This document shows, piece after piece, positions 12,042 through 21,486 of a stretch of 27,242 bases of DNA. Within the stretch, counting starts at the first letter, position 1, and every line of letters starts with the position of its first letter. The position numbers and the translations under genes are program-made. Below the pieces are notes generated by a model. The model was not told the DNA's origin. It worked only from the letters and a program-made list of their open reading frames with translations, and made no database searches. This stretch comes from a virus, in the IMG/VR virus record IMGVR_UViG_3300006789_000123, positions 1 to 27,242 of that record. One strand, written 5' to 3'.

Positions 12042-15000
12042 TTACTGTTCTTGAAGCCGTGAAAGTCTGTATTTCAAAACCTGATCTTCTTCAAACAAAT
12101 CATCTCTAGCCTCTCTTCTTCTTGATGATATTATTTTGGATAGCTCTTCGTGCTTTACTTCATCTTCATAGCCCTGATACTCATCACTGCGGATGAAGTC
12201 CAAAAGCTCATCTGCTAGTGTTTGCCCCTGCTTGTAATCAGGGTTTTTCACCATTTCCCCGTCTACTTCAATTTCCGGCATATTACCAAAAAAGTCTGCG
12301 TGGTTCATAATTCGCAACATGCGGTTGTACTGCTGCGCATTCAACAACATGCCGTGCTGTTTTTTGTTGGGCATGGAGATGCCGTTTTTGAGCCTTAGTA
12401 TTTCATCATCGAGAGGTGAGTATTTTGTTTCTTGAACCCTAATCGGCGACCAAAACTCCCACTGCTCTCCAGACCCAGCGCGTATTTCTTCAGCCCAAAG
12501 GTTCAGCATTGGCTCAACCGCGTCTGAGAAAAACGGGTTGCGCGCTTTCATGCGCTGTAACTCTTGATAGAAGCCCCTTGTCAGAGCGTTGCCCTGCGTT
12601 GGATCTTCGCCAAACAATCCCTCTGATGGCAACATTGTTGACCGCACGGTTGGGTCTATCTGGCGCTCAATGCCAGCGCTAAATGACGATGCGCCCGGAA
12701 CAACAGACAGCCCTGTTTCGGTAGCCTTGCGCGCCAAAAACTCTACTAACTTTTCTGCGCGTTGCTTTGTGTTCCTTGTTGAGAGGATGTTTGTTAGCTC
12801 TTGCACACCTTGCAACAACGGCATTTGCATCATGTACTCTTGCATGCCCACAACGCTTGCCATTGCCAAAGCCTCAATCTTGCCGGCGTCATCTTCGTAG
12901 TTTGCATAATAAGCAAAGTCTGCCGCCATAGCCAATATGCCAGACACCGGGTCTATTCTAGAGTAAGTGGTGGATGTGTAAGTGCCATCCCAGTTCCCGT
13001 TTTTGTCATAATTCTTTATATTAATTGAATATGGCTGGATACCCTTTCGCGCTAACGCCTGTCTTTCTTGCGGCGAAGGTGGGCCGCTGCCCATGATGAT
13101 CATGTCCTCATCCGCGCTTTGTGACCCGGACGCGTATGAACCAAAGGCGTACATAATTCCACTGCCAGTGGCAATTCTAGCTAGCATCATGTCTAGCTCT
13201 CGGCCCCCCGCCTTAAAGGTTTTTGCAACCTGTGGGAAATTAAGCAACATCAATGGGGAGCGCTCACCAACCGCCTTCATCACATTTACCGGGGTCTTGT
13301 AAAAAGGCACTAGCATTTTAACTAAGGGGTGAGACATGCCGCCTTGGATAGACCCAAGCCACCCATCTAGGTCACCTTGGAATGTGCCAACCTCAGAAGA
13401 TTTCTGCGCTCTTTTTATTATTGTTTCTGTTGGGCTTGTGAGGACATTGTGTTTTTGTTTAGCGCCAATTGCAGTAGCCTCATCGCGTGTTTTGCCCATT
13501 GCAATAGCAGCATCGTAGGCGTTGCCACCGGCTATCTCTGCCTCTTGGCGCAATGCCATTCGATATCCTATGCCTTTAAAGAAAGCATCTTCCGCAAGCA
13601 AGAAACGCCCACCTAAACGCATGGACGAGCCAAATGTATTTGTTAGCCCGGCAAGCACGTTGCCTTCTCTGTACATAGACGCTATCTCGCCCAAGTCGCC
13701 TGTGCTGCCAATAGCTTGCATGCGGCGCACATCTATTTTAGACGCGCCGTCTGCCGGTATTTCTGTTTTTAATGTTTTCCCAGCAACAAGAGTGGCGTCT
13801 ATCCAGCTATCCCCTATGGCCTGTAGTTGTGCCACACCTTCCTTAAACCTGACCCTGTCCATGTTGCCGGTAATTGATGAACGCACCGTGCCAATGCCAG
13901 AAGCAACAAATGTTTCCAGAATTCTTTGAGTTTGAAATGAAGCGTTGCCAAGTATGTTAACGGCGTGAGTTACGGGCAGCGATAGAATAGAGTTAATCCA
14001 TATTTCAGTAATCACGTCCATGCCACGATTAAGCGCGCCAGCCGACTTTGCCAAAAACTGGTTTTTACTTGCGGTGGTTGTTAGGCCGGAATAAAGAATG
14101 CCTAAATGCTCTAGCGTTTCCGCACCCTCTGGGCCAAGCATTGAGCTAAAGTCGTCTGCTATGTTTTGTATGCTTGGCATATCTAGCGTCTTTTGCAACG
14201 CGCCCATTGCGTATGTAGTACGCGCCGCCTCTGAGCCACCGCCTGATACATTGATAGACAGGCGCTGTGTTAGTGTTAGCATGCGCAACCACTTTGAATA
14301 AGCATTTTGCTTTTCCACGCCTTCTGGCAAACTGTGAGCCTCTTCAAACAGTTCCCGCGTTTTTATAAACGCAGAACGCACGGCAAACACGCCGCCAACC
14401 ATTTCCTCTGGGTTTAGCGCTTCACCAGTTTTCCGGCGCAAAATGCGTTCAGTAATTTCATCCGCGCCCATTTCTTCAGCCAAACCTATTAATGCGTCTA
14501 GGTTTAGCGTGCCACGCCGCGCATCCTCAATAAGCTCTGCGTTTGCTGATTTAAATTTGTCAAACCAATCTGCCATATCAGCATCGCCCATGCCCTCAGA
14601 TATAGCTGGGAGATTTAGGCTTTTTAGGTAATCGCCGCCCATAGCGTTGTTTATTGTGGCGACTTCTTCCTCTGGCATTTCACGGATAACAAACCTACCG
14701 CCTATCTCTTGGATAGGCTCATCAGGCAAACCGGGGATAACTTTCTTCTCTGCCTCTGCCACTCTTTTAGCCAAAGGCTCCGCAATAAACTTTTTAAACG
14801 CCCCAACGCTAGCAACTTGCACGCCCTCTGGCTCACCTGTGTCTATCTGCGCTCTTTCCATACCAGCAACAAGCGCCTCTTGTACTTGCGGGTCTGGCTC
14901 TAGCGCTGTCTCCTGTACTACAGGCTCATCAGCAAACAGGTCATAGTTTTGCTCCGCCTGTTCCTCTTGCAGAATAGACGTTGCCTCTTGCTTGGCCTGT

Positions 15001-15047
15001 GCGCCAGCTACCATTTCGTCTGTTTTTTCTTCAAGCAGATCGGCCAT
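12042..15047 (-). CDS. Large internal virion protein (gp16-position)
   Basis: A 1001-residue protein, the largest in the window. The first 100 residues are acidic and disordered-looking. The rest is mostly helical, with a hydrophobic stretch at about 346-368 (VITEIWINSILSLPVTHAVN) that resembles a conserved motif I recall from large polyvalent and ejection proteins of phages. Other segments are GIGYRMALRQEAEIAGGNAYDA and MLVPFYKTPVNVMK. No lysozyme or protease motif was found. By position, last and largest of the internal proteins before the fibre, it should be the gp16 equivalent, ejected at infection to form the DNA-conducting channel. The homology with T7 gp16 is positional, not shown by sequence. 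Confidence 0.75.
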   Translation of the reverse strand: MADLLEEKTDEMVAGAQAKQEATSILQEEQAEQNYDLFADEPVVQETALEPDPQVQEALVAGMERAQIDTGEPEGVQVASVGAFKKFIAEPLAKRVAEAEKKVIPGLPDEPIQEIGGRFVIREMPEEEVATINNAMGGDYLKSLNLPAISEGMGDADMADWFDKFKSANAELIEDARRGTLNLDALIGLAEEMGADEITERILRRKTGEALNPEEMVGGVFAVRSAFIKTRELFEEAHSLPEGVEKQNAYSKWLRMLTLTQRLSINVSGGGSEAARTTYAMGALQKTLDMPSIQNIADDFSSMLGPEGAETLEHLGILYSGLTTTASKNQFLAKSAGALNRGMDVITEIWINSILSLPVTHAVNILGNASFQTQRILETFVASGIGTVRSSITGNMDRVRFKEGVAQLQAIGDSWIDATLVAGKTLKTEIPADGASKIDVRRMQAIGSTGDLGEIASMYREGNVLAGLTNTFGSSMRLGGRFLLAEDAFFKGIGYRMALRQEAEIAGGNAYDAAIAMGKTRDEATAIGAKQKHNVLTSPTETIIKRAQKSSEVGTFQGDLDGWLGSIQGGMSHPLVKMLVPFYKTPVNVMKAVGERSPLMLLNFPQVAKTFKAGGRELDMMLARIATGSGIMYAFGSYASGSQSADEDMIIMGSGPPSPQERQALARKGIQPYSINIKNYDKNGNWDGTYTSTTYSRIDPVSGILAMAADFAYYANYEDDAGKIEALAMASVVGMQEYMMQMPLLQGVQELTNILSTRNTKQRAEKLVEFLARKATETGLSVVPGASSFSAGIERQIDPTVRSTMLPSEGLFGEDPTQGNALTRGFYQELQRMKARNPFFSDAVEPMLNLWAEEIRAGSGEQWEFWSPIRVQETKYSPLDDEILRLKNGISMPNKKQHGMLLNAQQYNRMLRIMNHADFFGNMPEIEVDGEMVKNPDYKQGQTLADELLDFIRSDEYQGYEDEVKHEELSKIISSRRREARDDLFEEDQVLKYRLSRLQEQ

Positions 15048-15051
15048 TTAA

Positions 15052-15252
15052 TTATCCGTTTTCTAATCTAAATTCAGGCGGCAAGCCGTCCTCTACCTCT
15101 GCGCCAATCTCTTCTGGCACTTCTCCCATGTATGCGTAATAAAGATAATTTTCTCGCGTCATTTCAATATCGTACTTTTGCATTAACTGCAAAACTGGGT
15201 CAATCTTCCCAGCTTGGTTTGTCGATACCGCCGCCTCTTTCGATTGCAGCAT
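15052..15252 (-). CDS. Small acidic protein overlapping an internal virion gene
   Basis: A 66-residue acidic protein with VLQLMQKYDIEMTRENYLYY and EVPEEIGAEVEDGLPPEFRL. I recall similar short proteins in marine phage virion clusters, with no known function. AGGAGG lies seven bases before its ATG at 15252, one of the best ribosome binding sites in the window. Both that site and the first 18 codons lie inside the C-terminal coding region of the 652-residue gene, in another frame (53-base overlap). It may be a chaperone for a neighbouring virion protein; this is a guess. Confidence 0.65.
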   Translation of the reverse strand: MLQSKEAAVSTNQAGKIDPVLQLMQKYDIEMTRENYLYYAYMGEVPEEIGAEVEDGLPPEFRLENG

Positions 15253-17158
15253 CTTGCGCCTCCTGTAAATTTATTTCACCCTTTTTGTATTTATACCATA
15301 TATTGTTGACATCTTCCACAAACTGCTTGTCTCGCTTACTTACATCTGTGTACAGACCTCGCACAGCTTCCCAAGTTATAGACTGCATTTCTCTAGGCAA
15401 CACGCCGCGTTGCTTTGCAGCATCTCGGTACGCATCCGCATAAATGCCATACAGCCCCTTTACGCCGGTGACGTTTGTATTTGATACACCGCCCGCCCAC
15501 AAACTGTCGCGCTTTTTAGCATCGGGCGCAGACCCAAAGTTGTGATGCACTTCTGTGGCATCGCCAGCAAGCGGCCTCATCAGGCCAGCCGCAATGGCGT
15601 GCGTGTCAATAGTCACATCGCCGTTTGTTGATGCTGGGTTGTAAATGTTGTTGTAAAAATTACGCACTTTGTTTTGTTCGCCCATCGCATCAGACAGAAT
15701 TTTTAAATCGCCGCCACTTTCGATAGCTGTAATAGCTTTGCCTATTTCGTTCAGACTGCCCCAAGCAACTTTGCGATTTTGACCCTTGCCTGTTTTTACC
15801 GTGTCGCCAAATGTGCCTTCTGGGTTTACTATAGGATAGTTTCTTTCATTATATGTTTCATCATACACGCGTAGCCACATAGCCTTTTCAGCCGGTAGCT
15901 CAAGGTCGCTAAAAGACTTGCCTATAATTGCGTCCATAATGGATTTGTCTTTTGGCTTATTAGCATTAAATTTTTGCTTCATTACTTTGGTCATTTTCTT
16001 GTCCATGACCATGCCTTTTTCGTTGCCCTTTGTGACGCTGTTTATTGTCTCTATAACGCGCCGCCCAAGGTCAGCATTTTGATACCAATCTTTTTGCGGA
16101 GATAGCGCCGCCATTGCCCCCGCCACGCTCTCTAGTGGCAAGTTATATTTATCAGCGTAATCTTGCGATATTTTGTTTGCGCCGTCATACCACATTTTAG
16201 ACCTTTGTCTGGTGGCCTCTGGCACTTTGTCATGCAAGTAAAGCAAATTTTGCACCACATGCTCTTTTAAAACCTCTGCCGCAGCTTTAGGCTCAAGGCT
16301 CTCAAACCCTTCTTGCATGTTTGGATAAGCTGCGACCTTTTGGAAATTTGCTGTCAGCTTTGCTTCTGGCTGCTGCAACGTCACCGATGTATCTGTAACT
16401 AGTTTAGTAGCCACAGGATCTTCGGTTGCGGTTGCGCCAGTAGGCAAGCGCTGAGATATCAGCTTTTCTTCTGACAAGGGTTTTGACCGCATAGCCTTCA
16501 CAGCATCACCCGCCGCCGCAATCAGCGGGTCTGGGTTTGCGCCGCTAGTCAGCGTTGTGCCGCCTTCCATTCTTGCCTTTGCCGCGTCACCCGCGCCCTC
16601 GATAAAATCTGGCGCGGCCTTAACGCCCTTCTTAACAAGTTGATACGCGCCAGCTAATCCGGGTATGCCGCCAAATTCACCGGCTTGGTAGCCGGTCATC
16701 ATTGCGGCCTTTTCTTCGTCAGACACATCTAACTTGCCGACATGTTCTGCATACATTTCACCAGCTAATTCAGACCCATACTTGCCGGATATGCTAGACA
16801 AACCATCTAAGAACGCTTGCCCTTTTTCGCCTTCTTTAGCTAGCAACGCTTTTACGCCGCCGTACCCAAGGCCGATAATGTCTGGGATTGTCGTGGCCGT
16901 AGCTACAGCCGCGCCAGTGGCCGCGCCTTTAAGCGCCGGCACTTGCGCGCGCATTTCAGCTTCTTGCTCTTCCCGGCTCAGACCCATAGTGCGTGTGACT
17001 TCCTCTGCCGCAAGCTCACCAGCTGGGCCTATTGATGTTGGCAAGCTTTCCATAATCTCAGCGCGCGAGATGCCGTCAGCGCCGGGATTTGCATAAATAG
17101 GCTTGTCCAATTCATGCAAGTCCAAAACACGCATAATTTCTTTTTGTAAATCATTCAT
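15200..17158 (-). CDS. Internal virion protein with C-terminal DUF7178-like domain
   Basis: A 652-residue protein. Residues 70-105 and 155-175 are Ala/Gly-rich and hydrophobic (ALKGAATGAAVATATTIPDI), compatible with membrane insertion after ejection. Residues about 290-605 form a separate domain with MAALSPQKDWYQN (349-361), KVRNFYNNIYNP (497-508), VTIDTHAIAAG (515-525), YGIYADAYRDAA (570-581) and MQSITWEAVR (591-600). This set resembles DUF7178 proteins, which have a layout reminiscent of helix-hairpin-helix DNA glycosylases; that is recalled, not tested. It lies among the gp14-gp16-position genes, so it is probably packaged and injected. Its ATG overlaps the upstream stop (ATGA). Confidence 0.7.
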   Translation of the reverse strand: MNDLQKEIMRVLDLHELDKPIYANPGADGISRAEIMESLPTSIGPAGELAAEEVTRTMGLSREEQEAEMRAQVPALKGAATGAAVATATTIPDIIGLGYGGVKALLAKEGEKGQAFLDGLSSISGKYGSELAGEMYAEHVGKLDVSDEEKAAMMTGYQAGEFGGIPGLAGAYQLVKKGVKAAPDFIEGAGDAAKARMEGGTTLTSGANPDPLIAAAGDAVKAMRSKPLSEEKLISQRLPTGATATEDPVATKLVTDTSVTLQQPEAKLTANFQKVAAYPNMQEGFESLEPKAAAEVLKEHVVQNLLYLHDKVPEATRQRSKMWYDGANKISQDYADKYNLPLESVAGAMAALSPQKDWYQNADLGRRVIETINSVTKGNEKGMVMDKKMTKVMKQKFNANKPKDKSIMDAIIGKSFSDLELPAEKAMWLRVYDETYNERNYPIVNPEGTFGDTVKTGKGQNRKVAWGSLNEIGKAITAIESGGDLKILSDAMGEQNKVRNFYNNIYNPASTNGDVTIDTHAIAAGLMRPLAGDATEVHHNFGSAPDAKKRDSLWAGGVSNTNVTGVKGLYGIYADAYRDAAKQRGVLPREMQSITWEAVRGLYTDVSKRDKQFVEDVNNIWYKYKKGEINLQEAQDAAIERGGGIDKPSWED

Positions 17159-18885
17159 TGGCTATTCTTTACTAATTTAATAAATTGACCGTACTCAGTT
17201 ATTTGCTTAGAATTTCCGCTTTCAGCCAAGGCATCGTCAACTGTGTTAACATCAGAGTCTGGCGGCAGCTTTAGCAAAATAGCTAGAGCCCTAACTTTTT
17301 GTTTTGCCTCTGTTAATTTAGTGGGGTCAATAACAGCGTCCCGCTTTCTGAGGATGTCAATTTCTTTATCCACAAATTCCACAGGGTCAAAGTCAGCCGG
17401 TAAATTTGGGTCTAGTGATTTGCGTGTTAGTTTATCCATAATTGCAGAAACTTTGCGCTCTGCATCTCTTTGCACAACTGATGGGTTTCTAGATGGCAAC
17501 TCTGGCAAACCCAAGTTGTAACGCAAAATTTTGCCAGCAGCGGTAAACCTTCTGTCCTTTAGTGTTTTCACGCTAGACATATAAGTTTTAAAAGTAGTAA
17601 AGCTAATATTGCCTTTAACCCACTCATTAACTACAGCGTCAGCCGTTAGGGTCAGCCCAGCCTTTTCTAGCTCCAAAAATTCAACAGCGTCTGCGTTGTC
17701 GGTAACATCGCCGGATATAGAGCGAGTTTTAAAATCAATATATTTTTCTGGGTTTGTGTCTCTTAATATAGACAGCGCTTTATCTTGCGCATCTTCATCG
17801 CCACCCTCAAAAGCATCAATCCAATCTACCACAGCATCATCAGACGCCCTTTTCATATTGCGCTCTATTTGCTGGTTCAAAGCGCTTTCCCTAGAAAGCT
17901 CTTCGCCCCAAGCATCGCTAGCAGCTTTAATAGCAACCCTTCTTTGCGTTTCGTTTAAATTACCCATAAACAAGTCGCGCATTTTTACATCTTGAATTTC
18001 GCCGCTGCGCAACGCTCTCATGTGCTTTGCTGGGTTAACCAGAACAAAGTTTGACACCTCTGTGTTAATTGCCTCTACGATAGCATCGTCAAATTCCTTA
18101 AGGTACTTTTCTGCCCCAGCTTTATCAGTGACAGAAAAAGCCATTTCCTTTAAGCCGTTCCGCGCCGCGTCTATTTTTTCGCGCATAGACACATGCTGCA
18201 TGTCACCAAATTCATCATAAGTTGTTGTGGAACCCTCAGATATAATTTGCTGCGGTCGGCTAGGTATGCCCCTTGTAGCATCGCCATTAACAACAATATC
18301 CATGCTGCTTGTAATAGCAAACTGCTCTTGGTCTTGCTGTCGCTTTATCTGCGCCTTTGAATGCGAAAGCAAGGCGCTGTTGCCGACAGTCGCCATAGTG
18401 GCGCGAAAGTTTAGCGCCGCCGCCGGGCTGATGTCCTGTAGCGTTGATGTGTAGCCATCAATAATTGCGTTAGACTGTTCGGTAAACGTGGCGGTGTCCA
18501 TATCTTGCAGTTCGGCTTGCACTTGCAAGTTTATCATTTGCTCACGCGCCGACACTTCAAAGTTTGTCGTCATGCTCTGCAAAGCGGCCTTGCGTGCGGC
18601 ACGCCCAAACACGGTAGTCTGGTCGCCCGGTACTAGATCCTCGATATCGCCCTGCGCGTCCTGTAGCTGTTGCTTTGTAGGCGCGTTCTGGGCGCCGTAC
18701 TCAGCGCCCTCTATCAGCGCCTTTTCCTCAAACTTCTTTAGCGCGAAGTCTGTCATGCTATCCAAGCCACGCTGGATAGGCGCCATCGCTCTGGCTTGCG
18801 CCCGGCCCGTAGCCACATAGTCTACGGTTGGCACGGTGGGGATGCTAACGCCTAATGGTCTGTATCTTTTTAAACGCTCTGCCAT
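17155..18885 (-). CDS. Internal virion protein (gp15-position)
   Basis: A 576-residue, largely helical soluble protein with many charged heptad-like stretches (for example residues 100-260 and 470-560). No cysteines, membrane spans or catalytic motifs stand out. The start MAERLKRYRPLGVSIPTVPT and the segment QARAMAPIQRGLDSM recall second internal core proteins of T7-like marine phages. Placement directly after the gp14-like gene (one base apart) supports a gp15-type ejection protein of the core. The call rests on context, length and composition. Confidence 0.65.
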   Translation of the reverse strand: MAERLKRYRPLGVSIPTVPTVDYVATGRAQARAMAPIQRGLDSMTDFALKKFEEKALIEGAEYGAQNAPTKQQLQDAQGDIEDLVPGDQTTVFGRAARKAALQSMTTNFEVSAREQMINLQVQAELQDMDTATFTEQSNAIIDGYTSTLQDISPAAALNFRATMATVGNSALLSHSKAQIKRQQDQEQFAITSSMDIVVNGDATRGIPSRPQQIISEGSTTTYDEFGDMQHVSMREKIDAARNGLKEMAFSVTDKAGAEKYLKEFDDAIVEAINTEVSNFVLVNPAKHMRALRSGEIQDVKMRDLFMGNLNETQRRVAIKAASDAWGEELSRESALNQQIERNMKRASDDAVVDWIDAFEGGDEDAQDKALSILRDTNPEKYIDFKTRSISGDVTDNADAVEFLELEKAGLTLTADAVVNEWVKGNISFTTFKTYMSSVKTLKDRRFTAAGKILRYNLGLPELPSRNPSVVQRDAERKVSAIMDKLTRKSLDPNLPADFDPVEFVDKEIDILRKRDAVIDPTKLTEAKQKVRALAILLKLPPDSDVNTVDDALAESGNSKQITEYGQFIKLVKNSQ

Positions 18886-18886
18886 T

Positions 18887-19453
18887 TTACAGTAAACTCA
18901 TAAATTGCTGTGGTGATGTTTGTTGCAGCGGGTTATATGAAGCAGACGCGGCCAGAGGCTGGTATGTTGCCGGTGCGCTCAATCCCACGCCACCTGTCGG
19001 GCTAGGCGCGCCGCCAATGTTCATCCCGCCAACGCCAGCTTTTATCATGCCCATAATTGCCTGATTGCGCGCCGCCTTCATAACGGCGCTTGCCTGGCGC
19101 TCGTATTCCATGGCCTGTAGCTCACCTTGCCGGGTCACAATGGTCTGCCCCTCGCGTGTGGTGTAATACTCGCCAGCGCCAGCCTTTTGCGTCATCACAC
19201 GCATAAACGCCGCGCTACCAGAATACGCATCAATGTTGCCAGCGCCAGCGGCGGCTCTCTGTGTCGCCATGGTGCGTAGCATGTTGTCCAATACTCGCAC
19301 GCCCTGTTGCTTGTACTTCAGCGCCTCTGAGCGCGCTTGCATGCGTGTCTGCGTTGCTTGCGCGCCTAGACCGCGCGCCTCTGCCCTAGCGCCGCTTATA
19401 CCCGCCGCGCCTGATAGTGCGGCCACTCCTACTGGTACTGCAACCTGTGCCAT
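18887..19453 (-). CDS. Internal virion protein (gp14-like)
   Basis: A 188-residue Ala/Gly-rich protein. It has a hydrophobic, signal-like N-terminus (VAVPVGVAALSGAAGISGAR), a helical middle rich in Arg and Gln (residues 28-130, EARGLGAQATQTRMQARSEA), a second Gly/Met-rich hydrophobic segment (GMIKAGVGGMNIGGA) and a Pro/Ser tail. This matches the pattern of T7 gp14-type proteins, the first ejected, which insert in the outer membrane. It lies directly after the nozzle gene, as in T7-like phages, and one base before the next core protein gene. Confidence 0.7.
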   Translation of the reverse strand: MAQVAVPVGVAALSGAAGISGARAEARGLGAQATQTRMQARSEALKYKQQGVRVLDNMLRTMATQRAAAGAGNIDAYSGSAAFMRVMTQKAGAGEYYTTREGQTIVTRQGELQAMEYERQASAVMKAARNQAIMGMIKAGVGGMNIGGAPSPTGGVGLSAPATYQPLAASASYNPLQQTSPQQFMSLL

Positions 19454-19454
19454 A

Positions 19455-21485
19455 TTATTGCCCTATGCTCACTTTGTACTCGATGCCTAACACTGACATT
19501 TTCAGCGGTACATCTTGGGTTACTGTTATCTGGCCATCATAGCTATAGCCAAGCATGCCATTGATGGTCTTGATGCCTGTAAACTCTTGCACGGATGAGT
19601 TTAACACATTTGTGCCAAAACTGCGAAACGGTATCAACGACCCGTTAATAGACAAAGACTGCGTTTCAAACAATTCTGCGTTTACCTCAAAGATGCGTTT
19701 CTTAAATCCTTTTAACGACCCGCTAGGCAAGTTTGGCTCGACCGGCAATGTTTTCATTGTTGGCGTAAAGTTCAGCCCCACCTGAAAGCTGGCTGTCGCC
19801 GCTGACACAAACGTCACGGTCGATGGCGATGCGCCAACCACCTGTGTCGGCTCTACAATGCCGTCACGAATTATCTGCACAGTTTCTGCCTCTAGGTGCG
19901 GCATGTTAACTGACGCGCCTGTGGTGCCGGTTGTAGCGCTGTCTAGCAGGGTATTTGGGTCAAACACTTCCACATAGTAAACATCTGCGCTGTTTACGTT
20001 GCGCTTTACAATTACATAGATGTCATCAACATCCACGCCAATGTTTATAAACTCACCCTCGGTTGTCCACTCAGACGGCGCAATCACGTTCTGGCTGCGC
20101 AGCAATGTATAGCAAGCGATAGACCCATCATCGCCATTAACGAGCATCAGCCGGTCACCCTCATCTGTTGATGTTGCCACACGCACCGCCATCTCTTCTG
20201 GCGATTTCAGCAAATGCGATGATAGCAAAGATATCTTGTCTGATGTGTATGCGTTCACCGTATCGCTAAAGATAAACTCCTGGATGGCCTTCCCCTGCCG
20301 CTGGATAAATAGCGTGGCGCCGTCTACGTTCTGCACGCGCAAGCCAGGCTTCATGCCAAAAAACGTCTGCGCTTTTACAATAAGGTTAGCTGGGGTGATA
20401 GGGTCGTCCAGCGCTTGCGGCACATAAAACTCGCCGCCGGTAGTGAATATCTGTAGATTGCGCCCGGCATACATATCGACAATAGCATTGAAAGTCCCCG
20501 TGTCTAAGCTAGCCTCAACAGACGCATCGTCTAACGCCTCGCCGGGGTCAAAGTTAAAGAAGTCAGAAACACGACTGCCCCAGATAGTAGACGGGCGTTG
20601 CTTCGAGCCGCCAAAGTATAAACGCCCCTCATGGAACACTACGCTGCGCGGCCAGCCTCTGGTATTAGACCATGTGTCCTCATAACCCTCTTCAAGCTCC
20701 CAATCAGCGTCATCAATGTTGCCGGTGTCAAACAATGGCACTTCTGCAAAACACTCTAGCTTTGCATCGTTAACCTTGCGCACGATACGCAACCGGCCAA
20801 ACGGTGTGACGTTTATGTACTGGCCCACATAGCTACCCGATGCCGCCGCACCTGATGTAAATATGTTTGCATCAGACCCGCTATGCTTGGCGGTCACAGT
20901 GATGTTGCCCGATGTGCCGCTAACCTCAAGATGGTCGTGCGGAACACCGGTGTTAAAACTTGACCCTGCTGTAACTGTTAGCGTAAATGCGTGCTTTGGC
21001 ACAAAGTCAAATGAGATAGTGCTGGCTGTCCAATCGCTGTCTGTTGCACCGCGCACAATCTTTACCGGCGCTAGATCCTCATGCACCACAATCACAGTGT
21101 CGGCAGACTGCACCCAGTTCATTTCTGGCAATATGCTAGCAGTCAGCGTTGACACAACTAGAAAGTCATTGCCCGACCCGTTGATGTTTGTAACTAGCGT
21201 GCGGTTTTTGTAGACGTACATTTTGCCGGGCGTAAACACCAACATATAACTGTCGCTAACACTAAACTCAAACCCAACCATGCGCACGGCGTTAGCCGCA
21301 CCAGCGTCTAGCTCATGCACAAACTTAGTGCCGTCACGCCGCACTGCACCGCCCTGGGGTTGGATAGATACGTTCTGCGCTGTAGTTAGCGCCGACTTGT
21401 ACTGAGTGATGTCTGTCCGGGCGCGTAGCTTCGGGTCAATCTCACCAGACGTAAAGTCGTTTTGTATCTGTATAATCCGGCTCAT
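19455..21485 (-). CDS. Tail nozzle protein (T7 gp12-like, tail tubular protein B)
   Basis: A 676-residue beta-rich protein. The opening, IQNDFTSGEIDPKLRARTDI (7-26), followed by YKSALTTAQNVSIQPQGGAVRRDGT, is the diagnostic N-terminus of the gp12-like nozzle family. Further in, WSNTRGWPRSVVFHEGRLYFGGSKQRP matches the conserved 'P..v.f.q.RL.f.Gs...P..iw.S' propeller segment. Six copies of this protein normally close the tail tip. The length is near the usual 650-800. It is one base after the adaptor gene, as in T7. Confidence 0.92.
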   Translation of the reverse strand: MSRIIQIQNDFTSGEIDPKLRARTDITQYKSALTTAQNVSIQPQGGAVRRDGTKFVHELDAGAANAVRMVGFEFSVSDSYMLVFTPGKMYVYKNRTLVTNINGSGNDFLVVSTLTASILPEMNWVQSADTVIVVHEDLAPVKIVRGATDSDWTASTISFDFVPKHAFTLTVTAGSSFNTGVPHDHLEVSGTSGNITVTAKHSGSDANIFTSGAAASGSYVGQYINVTPFGRLRIVRKVNDAKLECFAEVPLFDTGNIDDADWELEEGYEDTWSNTRGWPRSVVFHEGRLYFGGSKQRPSTIWGSRVSDFFNFDPGEALDDASVEASLDTGTFNAIVDMYAGRNLQIFTTGGEFYVPQALDDPITPANLIVKAQTFFGMKPGLRVQNVDGATLFIQRQGKAIQEFIFSDTVNAYTSDKISLLSSHLLKSPEEMAVRVATSTDEGDRLMLVNGDDGSIACYTLLRSQNVIAPSEWTTEGEFINIGVDVDDIYVIVKRNVNSADVYYVEVFDPNTLLDSATTGTTGASVNMPHLEAETVQIIRDGIVEPTQVVGASPSTVTFVSAATASFQVGLNFTPTMKTLPVEPNLPSGSLKGFKKRIFEVNAELFETQSLSINGSLIPFRSFGTNVLNSSVQEFTGIKTINGMLGYSYDGQITVTQDVPLKMSVLGIEYKVSIGQ

Positions 21486-21486
21486 T

